Origin: Lunularia cruciata
Taxonomy: Eukaryota > Streptophyta > Marchantiopsida > Lunulariales > Lunulariaceae
Length of the DNA: 64,000 nucleotides
NCBI GenBank assembly: GCA_948567375.1
Contig: OX419760.1
Location: 29,698,001 to 29,762,000, forward strand
Direction of reading: 5' to 3'
Below are positions 9,415-22,961 of the stretch, piece by piece. The notes below the pieces were generated by a model that was given only the letters and a program-made list of their open reading frames with translations, ran no database searches and was not told where the DNA came from. Position numbers and translations under genes: made by a program. Each line of letters opens with the position of its first letter. Within the stretch, counting starts at the first letter, position 1.

Positions 9415-12400
9415 ATAAAATAACCTTATACTGTATGTAAATAAAAAGAGATCATCCTCCTGAAATCAACGTTGATGCATGCTTGCAAAATTGATAATTA
9501 CGTTTTTTTATTGCGAGAATTTTCAAATAAAGTCAAATGCATAGGTTACGTTTATCTTATCATCAAAAGCTGAACCCTTCTAGATGTTCTTCACTTCTTG
9601 CTCATTAAGTGGACTTTGTCAAAGTCTTGTGTATTATAGATGATCGGGGAAGTCCTGGGCGGAACCAGACTATCCGATCATGGGATTACTCAGACGAAAT
9701 CCGTGTATCTATCTCGATCTCAACAACAACAAAATGTACGCTGAGCCTCACGTCTTTCCAAGTTGATGGAAATCAATTTACAGCATCGACAACTGGCGTC
9801 AGCACTCCGGAAGGGGAGAAGGCTGAATGTCTTCACTTTCTACCCGACTATGTCCATGTTGCAGTCAGTTTCGTTGCCCTTGCTTTAAGCTTGGTCCAAC
9901 TAGTAGGGATGAAATCGTTTGCGCTTGCTTCTTCACGTGGATCGGGAAGAACGTCAAATTTGACTGTAACAAGACCATGAACAAAAAATGGTCAGTAAAA
10001 GGTGCACGACACGCACAAGATGGATGTAATTTCTTATTCAGTGTTTCAGAGTGATAGAGGTGCAGTGTTGATCTGATTTTTCCAGAATGCGGTTCTTCAA
10101 GTTTCACACTGCGTACCCTCTATATCCTGTTCATCCTGGAAGAAATTTCGAAATAGTTCTTTAACCCGAGGATTCTTTACCAAGGAGTTTGGACCATAGA
10201 CCAGTGATCATCAGTTGGATCAGGCCAACAGTGTTTACGTAGATGGACATTCCTTGCAGCTCCCCTTCTGATATGCGGGATCTAGTTTGGCGACCTGCCA
10301 GTGGGCGAGTGAGTGCAGGTGGGATTTCTGGCTAGAGCTTAATTTCTTAAGCTGGAAGACACTGTAACTAGTTCTTGGAAAGTGTTCACATGTTCTAGTA
10401 TTACATGACCATGTATCCAATACAATAAAATGGACAACTGTCAATCAGTATGGTGCAGATTTTGCGTCGAATCTTATTGCAAGGGCTTCGATACTCGAGT
10501 TTTTATTAGAGTTTGTTATCTGACTATCTGAGAGTTAGCTCAGTTCACTGTTGAAGGAAGGAGAGACAAGCTCAGGTACATAAATCATCACTGGTCAGCA
10601 CTACATTCAGGAGGCACGTGAAGCTGACACACTCAGCTTCACGTGCATCGTGAATGTAGGTACTTTAACTTTGACCCAGTACATCTTGTTTCTGATCGTA
10701 GGGGACCTTCCACTGTTACAAAGGTTTCGACTGGAGAAGCTAGACTCAACTTTATTACAGGAGAAACATTCACAAATCTCTTTGATGCTTCTTTGAGAAT
10801 GTTCTGAGGACCCAGGGAGACGATTACACAGACTACATTACTGCTAGCAGAACTACTCCTTCCATGCACAATTGACATCGGTCTCGGCCCACTGATTACC
10901 TTTGATTGTCTTTTCAGCTCAACAGGGCCTGTGGTTTCCGTTTATTGAAGCGTGTGTTAAGATTCAAATAAACTTCCACCAGCCGTACAATCATCTGTCA
11001 AGTGGTGAGGATTTTGATCGACAGAAAAGGAATTTTCCAACGTTAATGTTAGAGCTGAGTACGACTTTCATAGGTCCATTGTATATGAAAGGCATGCAGG
11101 AATTCATGATCAGTCTTCTAGTACCTTGGCAGGTCAGACAGTGAGACAAATTACAGTTTAATACTCATTCGGACATCATTGATTGTCGTGATAAATACAT
11201 CTCTTCGGATAAGATTTGTGTTCCGAATTCAAAGTAATCCAAGCTCGCCACTATCAAGTCTGTTGGTTGAACTCTTCAGGCCTTGCGTGCAGTTCAGAGG
11301 ACTTCACGTTAAAGCGTTGTTACATGACCAATATTCTGAGCTATAACGGACTGACCGCAAACCCCGTCCTTTTAAAACCACCAAGCAAATTCAACACTTC
11401 ATAGTCTTGTGTATGGATAAAAAGTGTTCTACTCATTGCGGATGTTCCTACTCAAAATATGTACAAAAATCTGTGACTGGACACTGGCTGGTTGAAACGA
11501 CTTCGGATTGTTTCTATCTGTAATCGATGCATTTCCGAACAGCCCGTTGAAATGGAAATCCACCCAAGATCTTTTTATGTGAGGATCGATAATTTAGCTA
11601 GTCTTCGTCACGGCGTCCGTTGAATTGTTGCAAGAGATCTACCTCATCCTTCCTAATACACAGAACACAACACAGTAAAACACCGATAAATGTCCCTAGA
11701 AAACATCCACAAATTTGAGGTGGTCCCGTGGACCTCTCTTCTGTCTCACTCAAAGGTTCGGGATCACCCGGAGGTTCGGGATCCTCCTCTCCGTTCCATG
11801 TTCCAATGTTCGTAAAGTTGAAAGTTGTGGCTTCCCTGCTCTCAGAGGCACTCATAATGGCATCTCGTAGTTCTTGGCATTCTAGATCTTCGCGGTCCCA
11901 CTCGAGCACATGGTTCAGCATCTTAAGCTCGAGGTCCGAGTGACGGCGGTTGCTGTTCCACCACTCTTTGGCTTGCTCGATGGCAACATTTCGGTATGAG
12001 AGGCGGCGCTCATGAAATGTCTCTACTACACCTGAACTCTGATACTTTTCAAACAGATTAGAGCGGACGTTGAGGTCGTCGCAGGCGATGAAGAAAGGCC
12101 TGCGCTGATCGAATGGACTTTGAATCATTTCATTGTCGACGATGGTCCATCGATCGTATGTGTGGCCGTCGCTGCCCTTCACCGGATCGCACATGAGCGC
12201 GTATGTTATTGGATCGTGAAACTCATCCATATGATCACTCTCAGAGCGCATCAAAGCCTCGATGACTTCGTCGACGACTCCGTCTGTCATGTCAATTATT
12301 TAAAGTTGCTGTCATCATGACAGTTATACCATCTCCAGTTGAAACTACGGTAGCTTGCGTGGTAATTTCATGAAGAATCTCACAATCCACAAGCGCTACT

Positions 12401-14990
12401 TGTGAGAAACTTTTTAAGCTTCACATTTGCATCCTTGTGAGCAATCGAGTATTCCAATCCATCACAGGCAGTCATTCTTCCCACACGATAACTTCCAGAG
12501 GACTTGCATTGATAGGGACCAAGTGGATCTGATATGGCAGTAAGATAGAACCTGAGAGACGAAATTGAACGTAGTCAAGTGGCTCTTTCATGCAAATCCT
12601 GTGGATCTTTTCATCCTAAGAGGAGCCCATTAGCAGCCCAGAGCTTGTTGATCACAGTTTGGGATAACGCCTCTGCTTCTAGTCCTTCGTGTATCGTCTG
12701 CTTAATGTCTATTCTAGGGTCCAAAATACACACATATAGTTTTGTCCAGGCTCTGGCAGTGAATTGAGAGCTCACAGAGCTCCAAATTTCTAAGTATCAG
12801 TAATCAAGGAAAGAGTGAATGAGGCTTCACAACTTATTCAGTCTCTGGGGGACTGAATAAGTTGTGAAGCCAGTTCGAAGTTCGGAACTTCTAGCAAAGG
12901 AACAAACAGTCCACACGGTAGCGAATCAAAACGAAAGAACAGGACACTCTTCCTACCTTCAGAGAATGTTGCGTCCGGTGCAGACCTCTGTTCCAACTTG
13001 GCTCGATCGGCCATATTTTGCTCCTGACTCACCACATATGTTCTCAGTACACAGAGGGAAAACTCCAGTTGGATAAGATGAACTCAAATTGCAACAGAAC
13101 ATGATGAGTTTCAATTGTAAGGACTAAAATAGTTTTTGTGAAATCTCTTGTTGGTGCTTTTAAAGCAATGTCTGTTCGTACCGCAACTTGCCCTAGATTA
13201 AAATCGTCTTGCTGATGCTAGGTGAGGTATTCTACTTGCACTTAGAGAGCCTACTTTGCGGAATTTCTAGAATAGACAGCTCTCATAAATTTGCATCGCT
13301 GGTGGGAAGAATCCAATGTGCATAACAAGGTCATCACCATGGTAGAATGAGCCAGTAGAAACTCACGTCGGTCATGGTGTGTTCGAGAAATCTAGATCCC
13401 AAGCTACTTCAGCAGTGCCTTAAGGTCCAAGATCAATTTCTTCGGGTCTTGGCTGAACGTGCTCAGGATCACTTCAGATTGCGAGGAAGAGTGTACACAG
13501 TCGGCAGCCTTCTTTCGATTTCAAAACAAAGAGTGTGGAATAGATCTGCAGGAATATCTCCTGGAGTTGTCCCAGACTATCGTTAATATCTACGTGTCTC
13601 CGGAAGTGCACATTTTAACATCCTCCTGCGACCTTGAGGTTGAAATTGGATCAATCATCTCGAAAATGGGTGTTCTAGTTGAAGTCCAAAGCCTAGATCA
13701 GTCTACTAGGATTCAAATACAAACTCTTTTGTGAGGACTGGAGAAACGATTATGATCACGCACAAAGAAGTGAACATACCAGTTGCAGTGGTCTGTCAAC
13801 GTGATTAGAAGGAGAAATCCTTCCTTCCAAATGTTGAAGTAGATCACTCAAGGGATTTACAGAAGCGTCAACGTACTCGTAGTAACTTCGTATCAGTGGA
13901 AAAAACAGTGAACCGGAATTGCGTTAAACCTACACCAACTCTAACCTCTACCTTCCCAAGAAGTCGACCTTGTACGGCGAGCTGAACCATGATATCAGTA
14001 TGCATTCATTTCTTCGGGCAGTGGACGTGGATCACCAGTGCGTGAGCGGCTCTATCTATCATTGAATGTGAAATCAGCGATCTCTTTAGATCCCCGCTAA
14101 TGAGATGTCCTGCGGGTTTCACATGCTAGATCTGATGCTTAGGAATTACACAATTCGATACTAATTGCGGTCATCGAGTTTCTCCGATGCAGATCACGAA
14201 TACGTAGTGCCGGCTCCATAACCACTGAAGCAGTAACAGACTTCCAGTCCATACGGGGTTCGTCCACTATTCTAACGCCCAAATTACTTGTAAATCCAAA
14301 ACTGGATCAAAGTTTCGCCCGACTCACCATACTACGTCCATCCAAACATTAACTGAGATCCATTCATCAGTAAAGTTCCAATTTATGCTATGAAAATCTG
14401 GACGAGGGTCAACCCGATGCAGCTAGTTCACCATGTGACACGGAGGTGGAGCATCATGGAGCAACTATAGATGCCGATATTGGCCTTTTAATGGGGCCTC
14501 ACAAACTCAGTTTTCGTATTCAGCAAGCGGATGAAACTTGATCTTGTTTCTTCCTGCAAGATGGGAAATTATGCTTGAGATGAAGTATATACCACGACAA
14601 GCAGAATGGTCTTACCAGCGTCCGAAAGTTGGCAAGAGCTATGGTATACATTTAGTCCAAACAGAGAGGAGCGCAAAGAATTGGCCATGCATGTGATGGT
14701 AATGATGCCTCTTGCTTTACTGGTTCGGAAGGTTGGTCCCAGACAGATAATGAGAAGTTCCGAATCCATTTCAGAACACCATCTTGAATTTGTTTCATTT
14801 CCTATGAGTGCCGTCATCATTAAATACAAGGATAACAGAACTGACATTTATCTTTTTGTGAGGAAAAACAAATACATCCTGACCTGACTTCACCTCTCCA
14901 AATTCGCAAATATGTTCAGTAAATTTGCAACTGTATTCGGCTTCAGTATTTGGACACAAGTTTGCGGTTAGATCAAAGCATTCGATCCAA
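9415..14990. repeat. 5.6-kb duplicated unit, copy 1 (partner at 43,819-49,413)
   Basis: From about 9,415 to 14,990 the sequence is matched in the same orientation by 43,819-49,413, with single-base differences and small indels throughout; similarity looks well above 90% by eye. The left edge falls in 'aaataacctta' and the right edge in an open minus-strand segment ending near 'ttcgatccaacat'. No target-site duplication or terminal repeat could be fixed by eye, so segmental duplication and transposition both remain possible. The unit contains the minus-strand U-box gene and no transposase. Outside that gene, differences between copies show no bias to third codon positions, so the other frames (e.g. 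9,609-9,980, 13,374-13,735, 14,606-14,887) look non-coding. Confidence 0.85.
11598..13014 (-). CDS. U-box domain protein with C-terminal membrane anchor, multi-exon
   Basis: The last exon (12,283-11,598) encodes MDEFHDPITYALMCDP and SDGHTYDRWTIVDN, the core of a U-box, the E2-binding fold of E3 ubiquitin ligases. It is followed by a charged helical stretch and, near the end, a hydrophobic segment (CGCFLGTFIGVLLCCVLCI) with a short charged tail, so a tail-anchored membrane ligase is likely. Suggested upstream exons: 13,014-12,957 (start ATGGCC, donor GAAG|GTAGGAAG), about 12,789-12,613 (acceptor CTTAG|AAATTT) and 12,551-12,400 (acceptor TCTCAG|G, donor CACAA|GTAGCG). Junctions 1-2 and 3-4 (acceptor GACATGACAG|ACGG) are in phase. 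I could not find a good in-phase junction 2-3. The N-terminal part is not recognised. Further exons could lie upstream at 14,887-15,020. The paralogue at 45,885-47,391 is broken in exons 2, 3 and 4, so this is the copy that could work. Confidence 0.68.
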
Positions 14991-15019
14991 CATCTAACTT
15001 CTTTCCTAGAGCTTTCCAA
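14887..15019 (-). other. Open minus-strand segment, possible exon at edge of duplicated unit
   Basis: The minus strand reads CWIECFDLTANLCPNTEAEY then SCKFTEHICEFGE, ending at a good donor (GGAGAG|GTGAAGTC). No true ATG opens it, so it would be an internal exon. The partner copy near 49,310-49,413 has a shift here and the duplication ends inside this segment. It could be a 5' exon of the U-box gene or of a separate lost gene; I do not recognise the sequence. Confidence 0.3.
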
Positions 15020-15149
15020 TTAATCCATTAAACATTGGCTACTTTTTCCTTTGGACTACTGTCGGTTATTTTTCTACAACGTGACGCAACAACCAACTGG
15101 AAAATATAGTCTGCAAAAAGTGAATTCAGTAAAAGTAGACTTTCGAATG

Positions 15150-15400
15150 TGCTCCATCAAAGGTTTATTAAGGCCTATTTCTCGAAAGCGTTTTGTAAAC
15201 AACCTTATATACCGGGAGCAAGGAAATGAATTATCCAAGGTCTGCTGAACCGAAGTGGCGTTAGGTGTAGAGTTGAACCCCAAGGCGTTCAAGATTGATT
15301 ACTTATACCGGGCTCTGTGTGTGGAGCACCGTCAGATCCCCCGGGCCAGTCGGCCGTATTGAGAGTGGGGCAGTTCCCTGTTATCGAATGGAGGGTCGGG
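15150..15400. repeat. Dispersed repeat Q, copy 1 (partner at 55,170-55,410)
   Basis: The segment from 'ccatcaaagg' through 'gttgaaccccaaggcgtt' to 'ggagcaccgtcagatc' recurs at 55,170-55,410 in the same orientation with moderate divergence. The related sequence has CG pairs where the partner has TG or CA. Its class is unknown; it could be an LTR fragment. Confidence 0.65.
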
Positions 15401-15424
15401 CGGCCGCCCCACCCGACCCTTATT

Positions 15425-15497
15425 GTGTTCATTAGGAGTGGATTCGAATCATTGACACGAGGATTTTCGGTTTCTCTCACAACTGAGCTATCTAAAC
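15425..15497 (-). pseudogene. Decayed tRNA-Phe(GAA), organelle type
   Basis: The minus strand reads GATAGCTCAGTTGTGAGAG, then CCGAAAATCCTCGTGTCAA and GATTCGAATCCACT. This follows plant mitochondrial tRNA-Phe (GGTAGCTCAG..., CTGAAAATCCTTGTGTC, GGTTCGAATCCACT), with anticodon GAA. The D-arm is short, the T-stem has two mismatches and the acceptor stem does not close fully, so it is probably not functional. Confidence 0.45.
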
Positions 15498-16295
15498 AAA
15501 ACAAACCTATATACAGTTCTAATTTTTTGCTTATTTAAAAATAACTGAATGCAAACGCATATTTGGGCCATCGGATATCAAATTCTGATTTTCAAGGATA
15601 TTTATATGGATTTAGAAATGAAATGGATATTATTTATTAAAAAATTCATTTATTTGTTAACAAATGGCTTGTAATTTGATTGGATCTATCATTAGTAAAC
15701 CATTTATTTTTGTTAAATACCAACCCGGAATATAAGAAAATGGCAAAAACAAGCAATCGAAGCTATATCAATCATAAATGGATTGGAGGTCTTTTGACCA
15801 ATTGTAAACATATGAAAAAAACTAGAAAAACACTTTCAAGATTTTTATGCACATCCTAATTTGAAAGAGGCTTTTACCTCTTCGCCTTTCGATTATTTTC
15901 CACCTTCTAAAAGATGCATTTTTTTTTAAGGAATCAAGACACACAATATCCCAGATTGTTTAGTAATAATAAATGCAAACTAAAATTCCATGGATACCGC
16001 AGCTGATAATATATATAAATAAATAATATATATATACTCTACTCCAATGTCCATAGGGCTGGTCGTGATATATTTTATATGTTGTTGTCTTACGCTTCGC
16101 TCTAGTTACCCTCTTAGATTTTGAACTGTTTCTAGAAATCACATACTGCGAGCATTTTTGTTTTGTTCCACTCCTCCATTCCTTTACTATTTTACTCACT
16201 AATATCTTTCCATCCATCTTTGACTACTTCCGCTCTCCACCTCTCGTGTTTATAGTGTTCCTACCCAACTCCGGTCCCGTTCTTCATCTTTGTCC

Positions 16296-16640
16296 AAGCA
16301 CTGTTTCTTGGTTGGCTTTTACAGTATGTTTCTTATTTCTCTTGCTATCGTTTGCATTGTTACTCTCTATTTCATTTTCTTTACCAGCGGACTCTTACAT
16401 CAAGCTTTCTATTCCTTGGTTGGCGGACTCTTACATCAAGCTTTCTATTCCTTGGTTTGCTTTTACAGTACGTTTCTTATTTCTCTTACTATCGTTTTCA
16501 TTGTTACTCTCTATTTCATTTTCATCAAGCTTTCTATTCCTTGGTTTGCTTTTACAGTACGTTTCTTATTTCTCTTACTATCGTTTTCATTGTTACTCTC
16601 TATTTCATTTTCTTTACCGGCTGACTCTTACATCAAGCTT
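16296..16640. repeat. Tandem repeats of about 88 bp with a 36-bp inner duplication
   Basis: The phrase 'catcaagctttctattcctt' occurs at about 16,407, 16,435, 16,523 and 16,632, and 'ttacagtacgtttcttattt' type segments at about 16,318, 16,462 and 16,550. The long unit repeats nearly exactly, so frames here (e.g. 16,246-16,785) are repeat artefacts with no real start or family match. Confidence 0.85.
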
Positions 16641-16800
16641 TCTATTCCTAGCTAACGTTAGCATTGCTCTCTCGATTTCATGTTTTTTAGTTAGGCATTG
16701 TTATCAGCCATCTGGTATTCTCAATTTGTTTCAATTATGCTTTTGTTACAGGTTCCTTTCAACGCATTTTACATTAAATATTTAATATTATTCTAGCATT

Positions 16801-16945
16801 GTGATTCAAGTACATACTGTTTAGAGAATATTTAAACTTCATAAAATCTAGATAACCCGTTCCCGGACCATTGTGATTCAAGTACATACTGTTTAGAGAA
16901 TATTTACACTTCATAAAATCTAGATAACCTGTTCCCGGACCGGCT
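16801..16945. repeat. 72-bp direct tandem duplication
   Basis: The unit 'gtgattcaagtacatactgt...cccggaccatt' begins at 16,801 and again at 16,873, with two or three differences. Confidence 0.88.
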
Positions 16946-17373
16946 TCTGCTCTAATAAATAAATAAATAAATAAGACCAAAATTAAATCCCTAAAATATA
17001 TAAATCCTATTAGACACATGCAGATAGTTTATGCAAAAAAATACGACCATATCCGGGAAACTCTAGTCAAGCCGGGATAAGATAACCATGCCCGTCGTTT
17101 AAAGCTTACTTTGTTAGTTTTTCTTTTAGAAATGGCGGGAGAAAGAAGGGTGGTCTGGATACTTCTTTGGTTTTCAGAACTTTACGAACTTGTTTCAATG
17201 AATTCGCACTTGGGAAGCAATGATGAACAATTCCGGGGAGCAAGCCCTAAAGTATTGCATAGCCTGACTTTAGCCAAAGGACCCGAAGAATCATATAAAC
17301 ATAATGATGAATCCTCGTAGATAAATAAATAAAAGACGATAAAAAAATTTAATTATTATTTTTATTGGCTGTT

Positions 17374-17446
17374 CGCGGGATAGAGTAGTTAATAACTCGT
17401 CAGGCTCATAACCTGAATGATGTGGGTTCGATTCCGGCTCTCGCCG
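17374..17446 (+). tRNA. trnfM: Initiator tRNA-Met (CAU), organelle (mitochondrial) type
   Basis: The sequence folds as a tRNA. Acceptor CGCGGGA pairs with TCTCGC except at position 1, where C faces C; an unpaired 1-72 is the hallmark of bacterial-type initiator tRNAs. The D-stem GAGT/ACTC and the anticodon stem TCAGG/CCTGA are perfect, with loop CTCATAA carrying anticodon CAT. The T-arm is GTGGG-TTCGATT-CCGGC with one mismatch. CCA is not encoded. The anticodon arm matches plant mitochondrial trnfM closely. Whether it is expressed in a nuclear setting is doubtful; the mismatch suggests slow decay. Confidence 0.78.
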
Positions 17447-17999
17447 AAAAGGTAATATTGAGAAAATAAATGCAAAAATAAACATACCCACCCACAAAAC
17501 ACGAGGTCCTGTTCTTGATATAACTTTTCTGATTTCCTTTAGCGGGGGGCTTTAGCCCGTATTAAAAAAAAAATTACAAAAGTCTCCTATATTCGAATTC
17601 TTTTCAGTTTTATTACAAAACAAAGAAAAAAATATTTTGCAAAACTAACGTCCTATATCTTCGCTCTCAACTAAATCAACGCTTTATCTGGAGATGCCTT
17701 ATTAAAAAATTAGACAGAAGCTGCGATCGGTTGGATTCATTCGGGACGAGCAGGTCGTGTGTAACCACGAAACTCCAATAAAGGAGTTTAATTGGATGTT
17801 AATCACAACTTATCAATATATATCGTCCTACAGTTTTGTGTACCTGCGCAGCTCTCCCCGGCAAGGATAGAGCCGCACTCTTTTTCAATTTGCTTTTGTT
17901 TGGTTCGCGTGCCAGCTTTAAAGAGACTTAACCTGAGATCATACAGAATAGTGGCCCCATAAACAAACATGATGCACACTTGGTGTGCTTAGCTTTCGT

Positions 18000-18650
18000 A
18001 TGAGATCGTAGCACCGATGTAGTTTACTGGAAGGGAGTGCCTATAGGGCCCCGCCTGTGGCGACGGCCAACCACAGGCGTTAGGCCTACGTTATATATTT
18101 CATGGCTACTAGTGAAGCCATCAATCATCTACAGTCGAAGAGAGGTGTACCTACGGTACATTCGCGTTTTTCGGTGTCATGGATGCTTCAAATGAAGGCA
18201 AATACTCTATGACAAATAGTTACTGGAAGGGAAAAGGTTCGCCAAGTTAGTAATAATGTCTCTCGGTGCCGGGGACAAGCCGGCACGGAGTGTTCTGTGT
18301 AAAGCGTCCCACTATCCTCGCGGGGGAAGCCCGAGGGGTATTGTAGCATGTAGATGAGAAGGGAACACGGCGTGAAACCGATAACGCTAAGCCGTTCTCC
18401 AAGCTACAGTTCTATGGATCGTCTTGGAGGTTTACTGGAGGTATTCCACTCGGTCTGGATGTGGCCTCGGCCCAGCCATCATGTCGCCTTCTCCCCAGCG
18501 ACCGCCCCCTGCCTTTCGGGTTGAAAATAGAGTGTTCTACTCTGAGAGACAGCTACCGTACAGTTCGAACGTTTCCTTCCCTACTGCATTGGGAAATAGC
18601 AATATGTACCTTCGGTACTACTGCGGAAGGTTGTTTATGAATTAGTTTGA
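18000..18650 (+). other. Highly structured GC-rich segment, possible organellar intron RNA
   Basis: Strong hairpins follow one another: 'cctgtgg...ccacagg' (18,052), 'tggctac...gtagcca'-like pairs (18,103), 'cctcgcgggggaagcccgagg' (18,317) and 'gagaagggaacacgg' with 'ccgttctcc' (18,355-18,400). The 60-70-codon frame at 18,424-18,645 has no recognisable family. Group II intron is one reading, but I could not identify a convincing domain V (a 34-nt hairpin with AGC...GTT pairing), so the class is open. Confidence 0.3.
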
Positions 18651-18659
18651 ATGGTTCAC

Positions 18660-19630
18660 ATTCATTTGGGTTCCCATCATCATACTATATTATGGAGCCT
18701 ACCAAAATCAAATTTGGTTTATCTAAATTTAGATAAATCAATCGTTGTTAAAAATAAAAAAACTTATTTTTTGAATAGAGACTAAATTCTTTAGCAATTT
18801 TGAGATTTCAATTTCTATTCCCGTTCAAGATAAGGAGAAAGGAGGTAAGGATATTCTAGAGTTTTAGGGAACTCCGTTGTAAACCTAACATGAGTGAATA
18901 GTTGATTTTGTTCATTTTTAAATTTAGATTCTATTGGTATCTAGATTGAAGGCTATAGAGAACCGAGTAGGAAATTATGAATGTTTTTGTATTCTTAGGA
19001 TTTAGAGTGATAACTTCACATTGAGAGTGATAAGTCAAGAATTTTCATTTTTAATCTCTTTGTATTCATGTTTGAGTTACATGGTAACTTCATTTGAAAA
19101 ATTTTTAGATGAAAATTTAAAGTTATGAAAATTTATAGGGGTTGGAGAGATTATATCTACTTATGTGAGGGGTTGGAGCCGAGATTTCGCAGGTAAAGGA
19201 AGATATGTAGAGCATCATGTGGAACGCTTGTTATTCTTATACTAGCCATCGTTACATTTCCCCATGTGTGACCACCTAAAATGGCACAATATACACCATG
19301 CCCGGTGTGTCATCAATGCTTTACCTCGCAAGGAGTAAAGATCCATATCGGAAGGATGCACAAGGACTTTAATTGGACCTCTTAGGATGCTCATGTGAGG
19401 CAAGTGACCATATAGACAATGGTGACACTGGAGATTATGCATGCTTCCTCTATCCCTTCGTTAACTATTCTTGAAACCAATCAAGTTGTGTGAATAGTTA
19501 ACATCTCATGCGGGTTGTATTTTGGGGCTATTTGAACAAGTTTTCAATATCCACAACTATTCCTTGGGTTATCCGTACACTCCATGATGAGGCTAGACAA
19601 GCTTTTTGCTTACCATTTGATCGTTTGGCA
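18660..19630. other. No gene seen; AT-rich spacer
   Basis: AT-rich at first (18,700-19,140), then ordinary composition. Short frames such as 19,242-19,442 match nothing. The segment ends in the dispersed repeat at 19,640. Confidence 0.5.
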
Positions 19631-19755
19631 TGTGTCATGACATTTGTAGCACCAAAGCTAGGTTGCTCAGATGCTAGAGTGGTAGTGTTGGTAGTCATAC
19701 ATATTTTGGTAATCATTCATGGACTACTTGATCCAATTTTACATTTTGATGTCCC
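19630..19755. repeat. Dispersed repeat fragment shared with 25.9 kb and 34.7 kb
   Basis: The stretch with 'gacatttgtagcaccaaagc' and 'tagtgttggtagtcata' recurs at 34,660-34,770 in the same orientation and at 25,880-25,990 and 35,280-35,370 inverted. It appears to be an outer piece of a larger retroelement terminal region. Confidence 0.6.
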
Positions 19756-19759
19756 ATAG

Positions 19760-20060
19760 TGGTGCCTAATGCTGTTGTGCCTGCCTAGGGGTGCCGGCGG
19801 GTGCAAACCCGCAGCACTAGCGTTGCCTTGCACCCCGCATTGCCCTACTCTGCATCCCTTTGTGTCGCAACACCTATCCACCAGCGCCGGCGTGCATCAC
19901 CTTGTGCCCTGCGTTGCCCTACCCTGCATCACTTGGCGCCTCAGCACCTATCTGCTAGCTCCGGTGAGCATTGCCTCAAGGCAATTTCACTCTTCTTTCT
20001 TGTCCCAAAGCGGCAACAAGCGGCGTTGGGCATCTTTTTCATGTCTGGGGCGTCCTCAAG
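19760..20060. repeat. GC-rich 'cagcg' low-complexity tract (left of unknown gene, copy 1)
   Basis: Irregular short phrases such as 'gcaccccgcattgccctac', 'caccagcgccgg' and 'caagcggcaacaagcgg' repeat. Equivalent tracts flank the second copy of the same gene (58,720-59,310 and 62,140-62,570). The frames 19,769-20,100 are low-complexity artefacts. Confidence 0.6.
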
Positions 20061-20099
20061 TGGCAACCAGCGGCATTGGGGATTGAGATCAAGGGGTTA

Positions 20100-22335
<2,236 letters not shown>

Positions 22336-22559
22336 ACAGGTTTTATTCGCTCCACAATTATATACATATGGTGTCCATTTATACTCATTTATACACATCT
22401 TATGTCCATCTCATTTTCTCAAACTTCTATCACTTGGGTTTTTCATTTCTCCTTGTCAAACTCTCCTATCTATTTTCATGTGTTTTGTATCACTTCTACC
22501 TTGTGCATCAAACCAGGCATCACTTGAAACCTATGCATGCTACCCACATTGCAAGTTGC

Positions 22560-22890
22560 CCTTAACCAAATTCTCCAAACTCGGTAGACCCTAGCAGCTT
22601 TGGGTGCCTACATGTACCATCGAGCATCAACCGTATCATTGATCTGCATCTTTGAGTGTTATGCGTGTCATCAAGTGTCAACCCTATCAATGATCTATGT
22701 CACTTAGTGCCTAAGTGCACCACCAAGCGTTGCCCAAAACCCAGCTTGTGCCACTTGCTATCAATGCAAACTCAACAATGGGCAGTACTAGGCGTTAATG
22801 GGTGGCATTGGGCAGCAATGTTGAGCGGCAACAAGCGGTGATGAGTGGTAGCTAGCATCAACAAGCAAAAATCAACTGATTAGAGACATA
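22560..22890. repeat. Low-complexity tract, right of unknown gene, copy 1
   Basis: It repeats phrases such as 'catcaagtgtcaaccctatc' and 'gcggcaacaagcggtgatg'. It parallels 62,140-62,570 but with most CG pairs turned into TG or CA, suggesting methylation-driven decay. Confidence 0.55.
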
Positions 22891-22961
22891 AAGACAAAGT
22901 CTTAATCAAGTTTCTTTAACTCATGTTTATTATAATCATAATGAGGTTACATTTTGGTATC

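Larger units (their letters stand above)
15400..18650. other. Probable mitochondrial-type DNA insertion
   Basis: This block differs from its surroundings. It holds an initiator tRNA-Met(CAU) of organelle type, a decayed tRNA-Phe(GAA), tandem repeats, and from about 17,800 a long stretch of strongly paired GC-rich hairpins, such as 'ggtgccggggacaagccggcacc' near 18,257 (interrupted here) and 'cctgtggcgacggccaaccacagg' near 18,052. No protein gene is evident. Plant mitochondrial genomes have such tRNAs separated by long non-coding and group II intron-like sequence. Transfer to the nucleus is inference from the flanking nuclear transposons. An assembly join is the alternative. Confidence 0.5.

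Noticed and set aside
9609-9980. 123-codon plus-strand frame in the duplicated unit, with a hydrophobic segment near its end
   Set aside because: Copy 2 has 7 extra bases in the middle that break the frame, and differences are not biased to third positions. It is probably non-coding.
14606-14887. 93-codon plus-strand frame kept in both duplicated units with a 3-bp indel
   Set aside because: The in-frame indel looked like coding constraint, but only about four of some twenty changes are silent, as expected for neutral drift.
16246-16785. 179-codon hydrophobic frame resembling a membrane protein
   Set aside because: It lies on AT/CT-rich tandem repeats; all three frames are open because of the composition, and the repeated segments are identical at DNA level.
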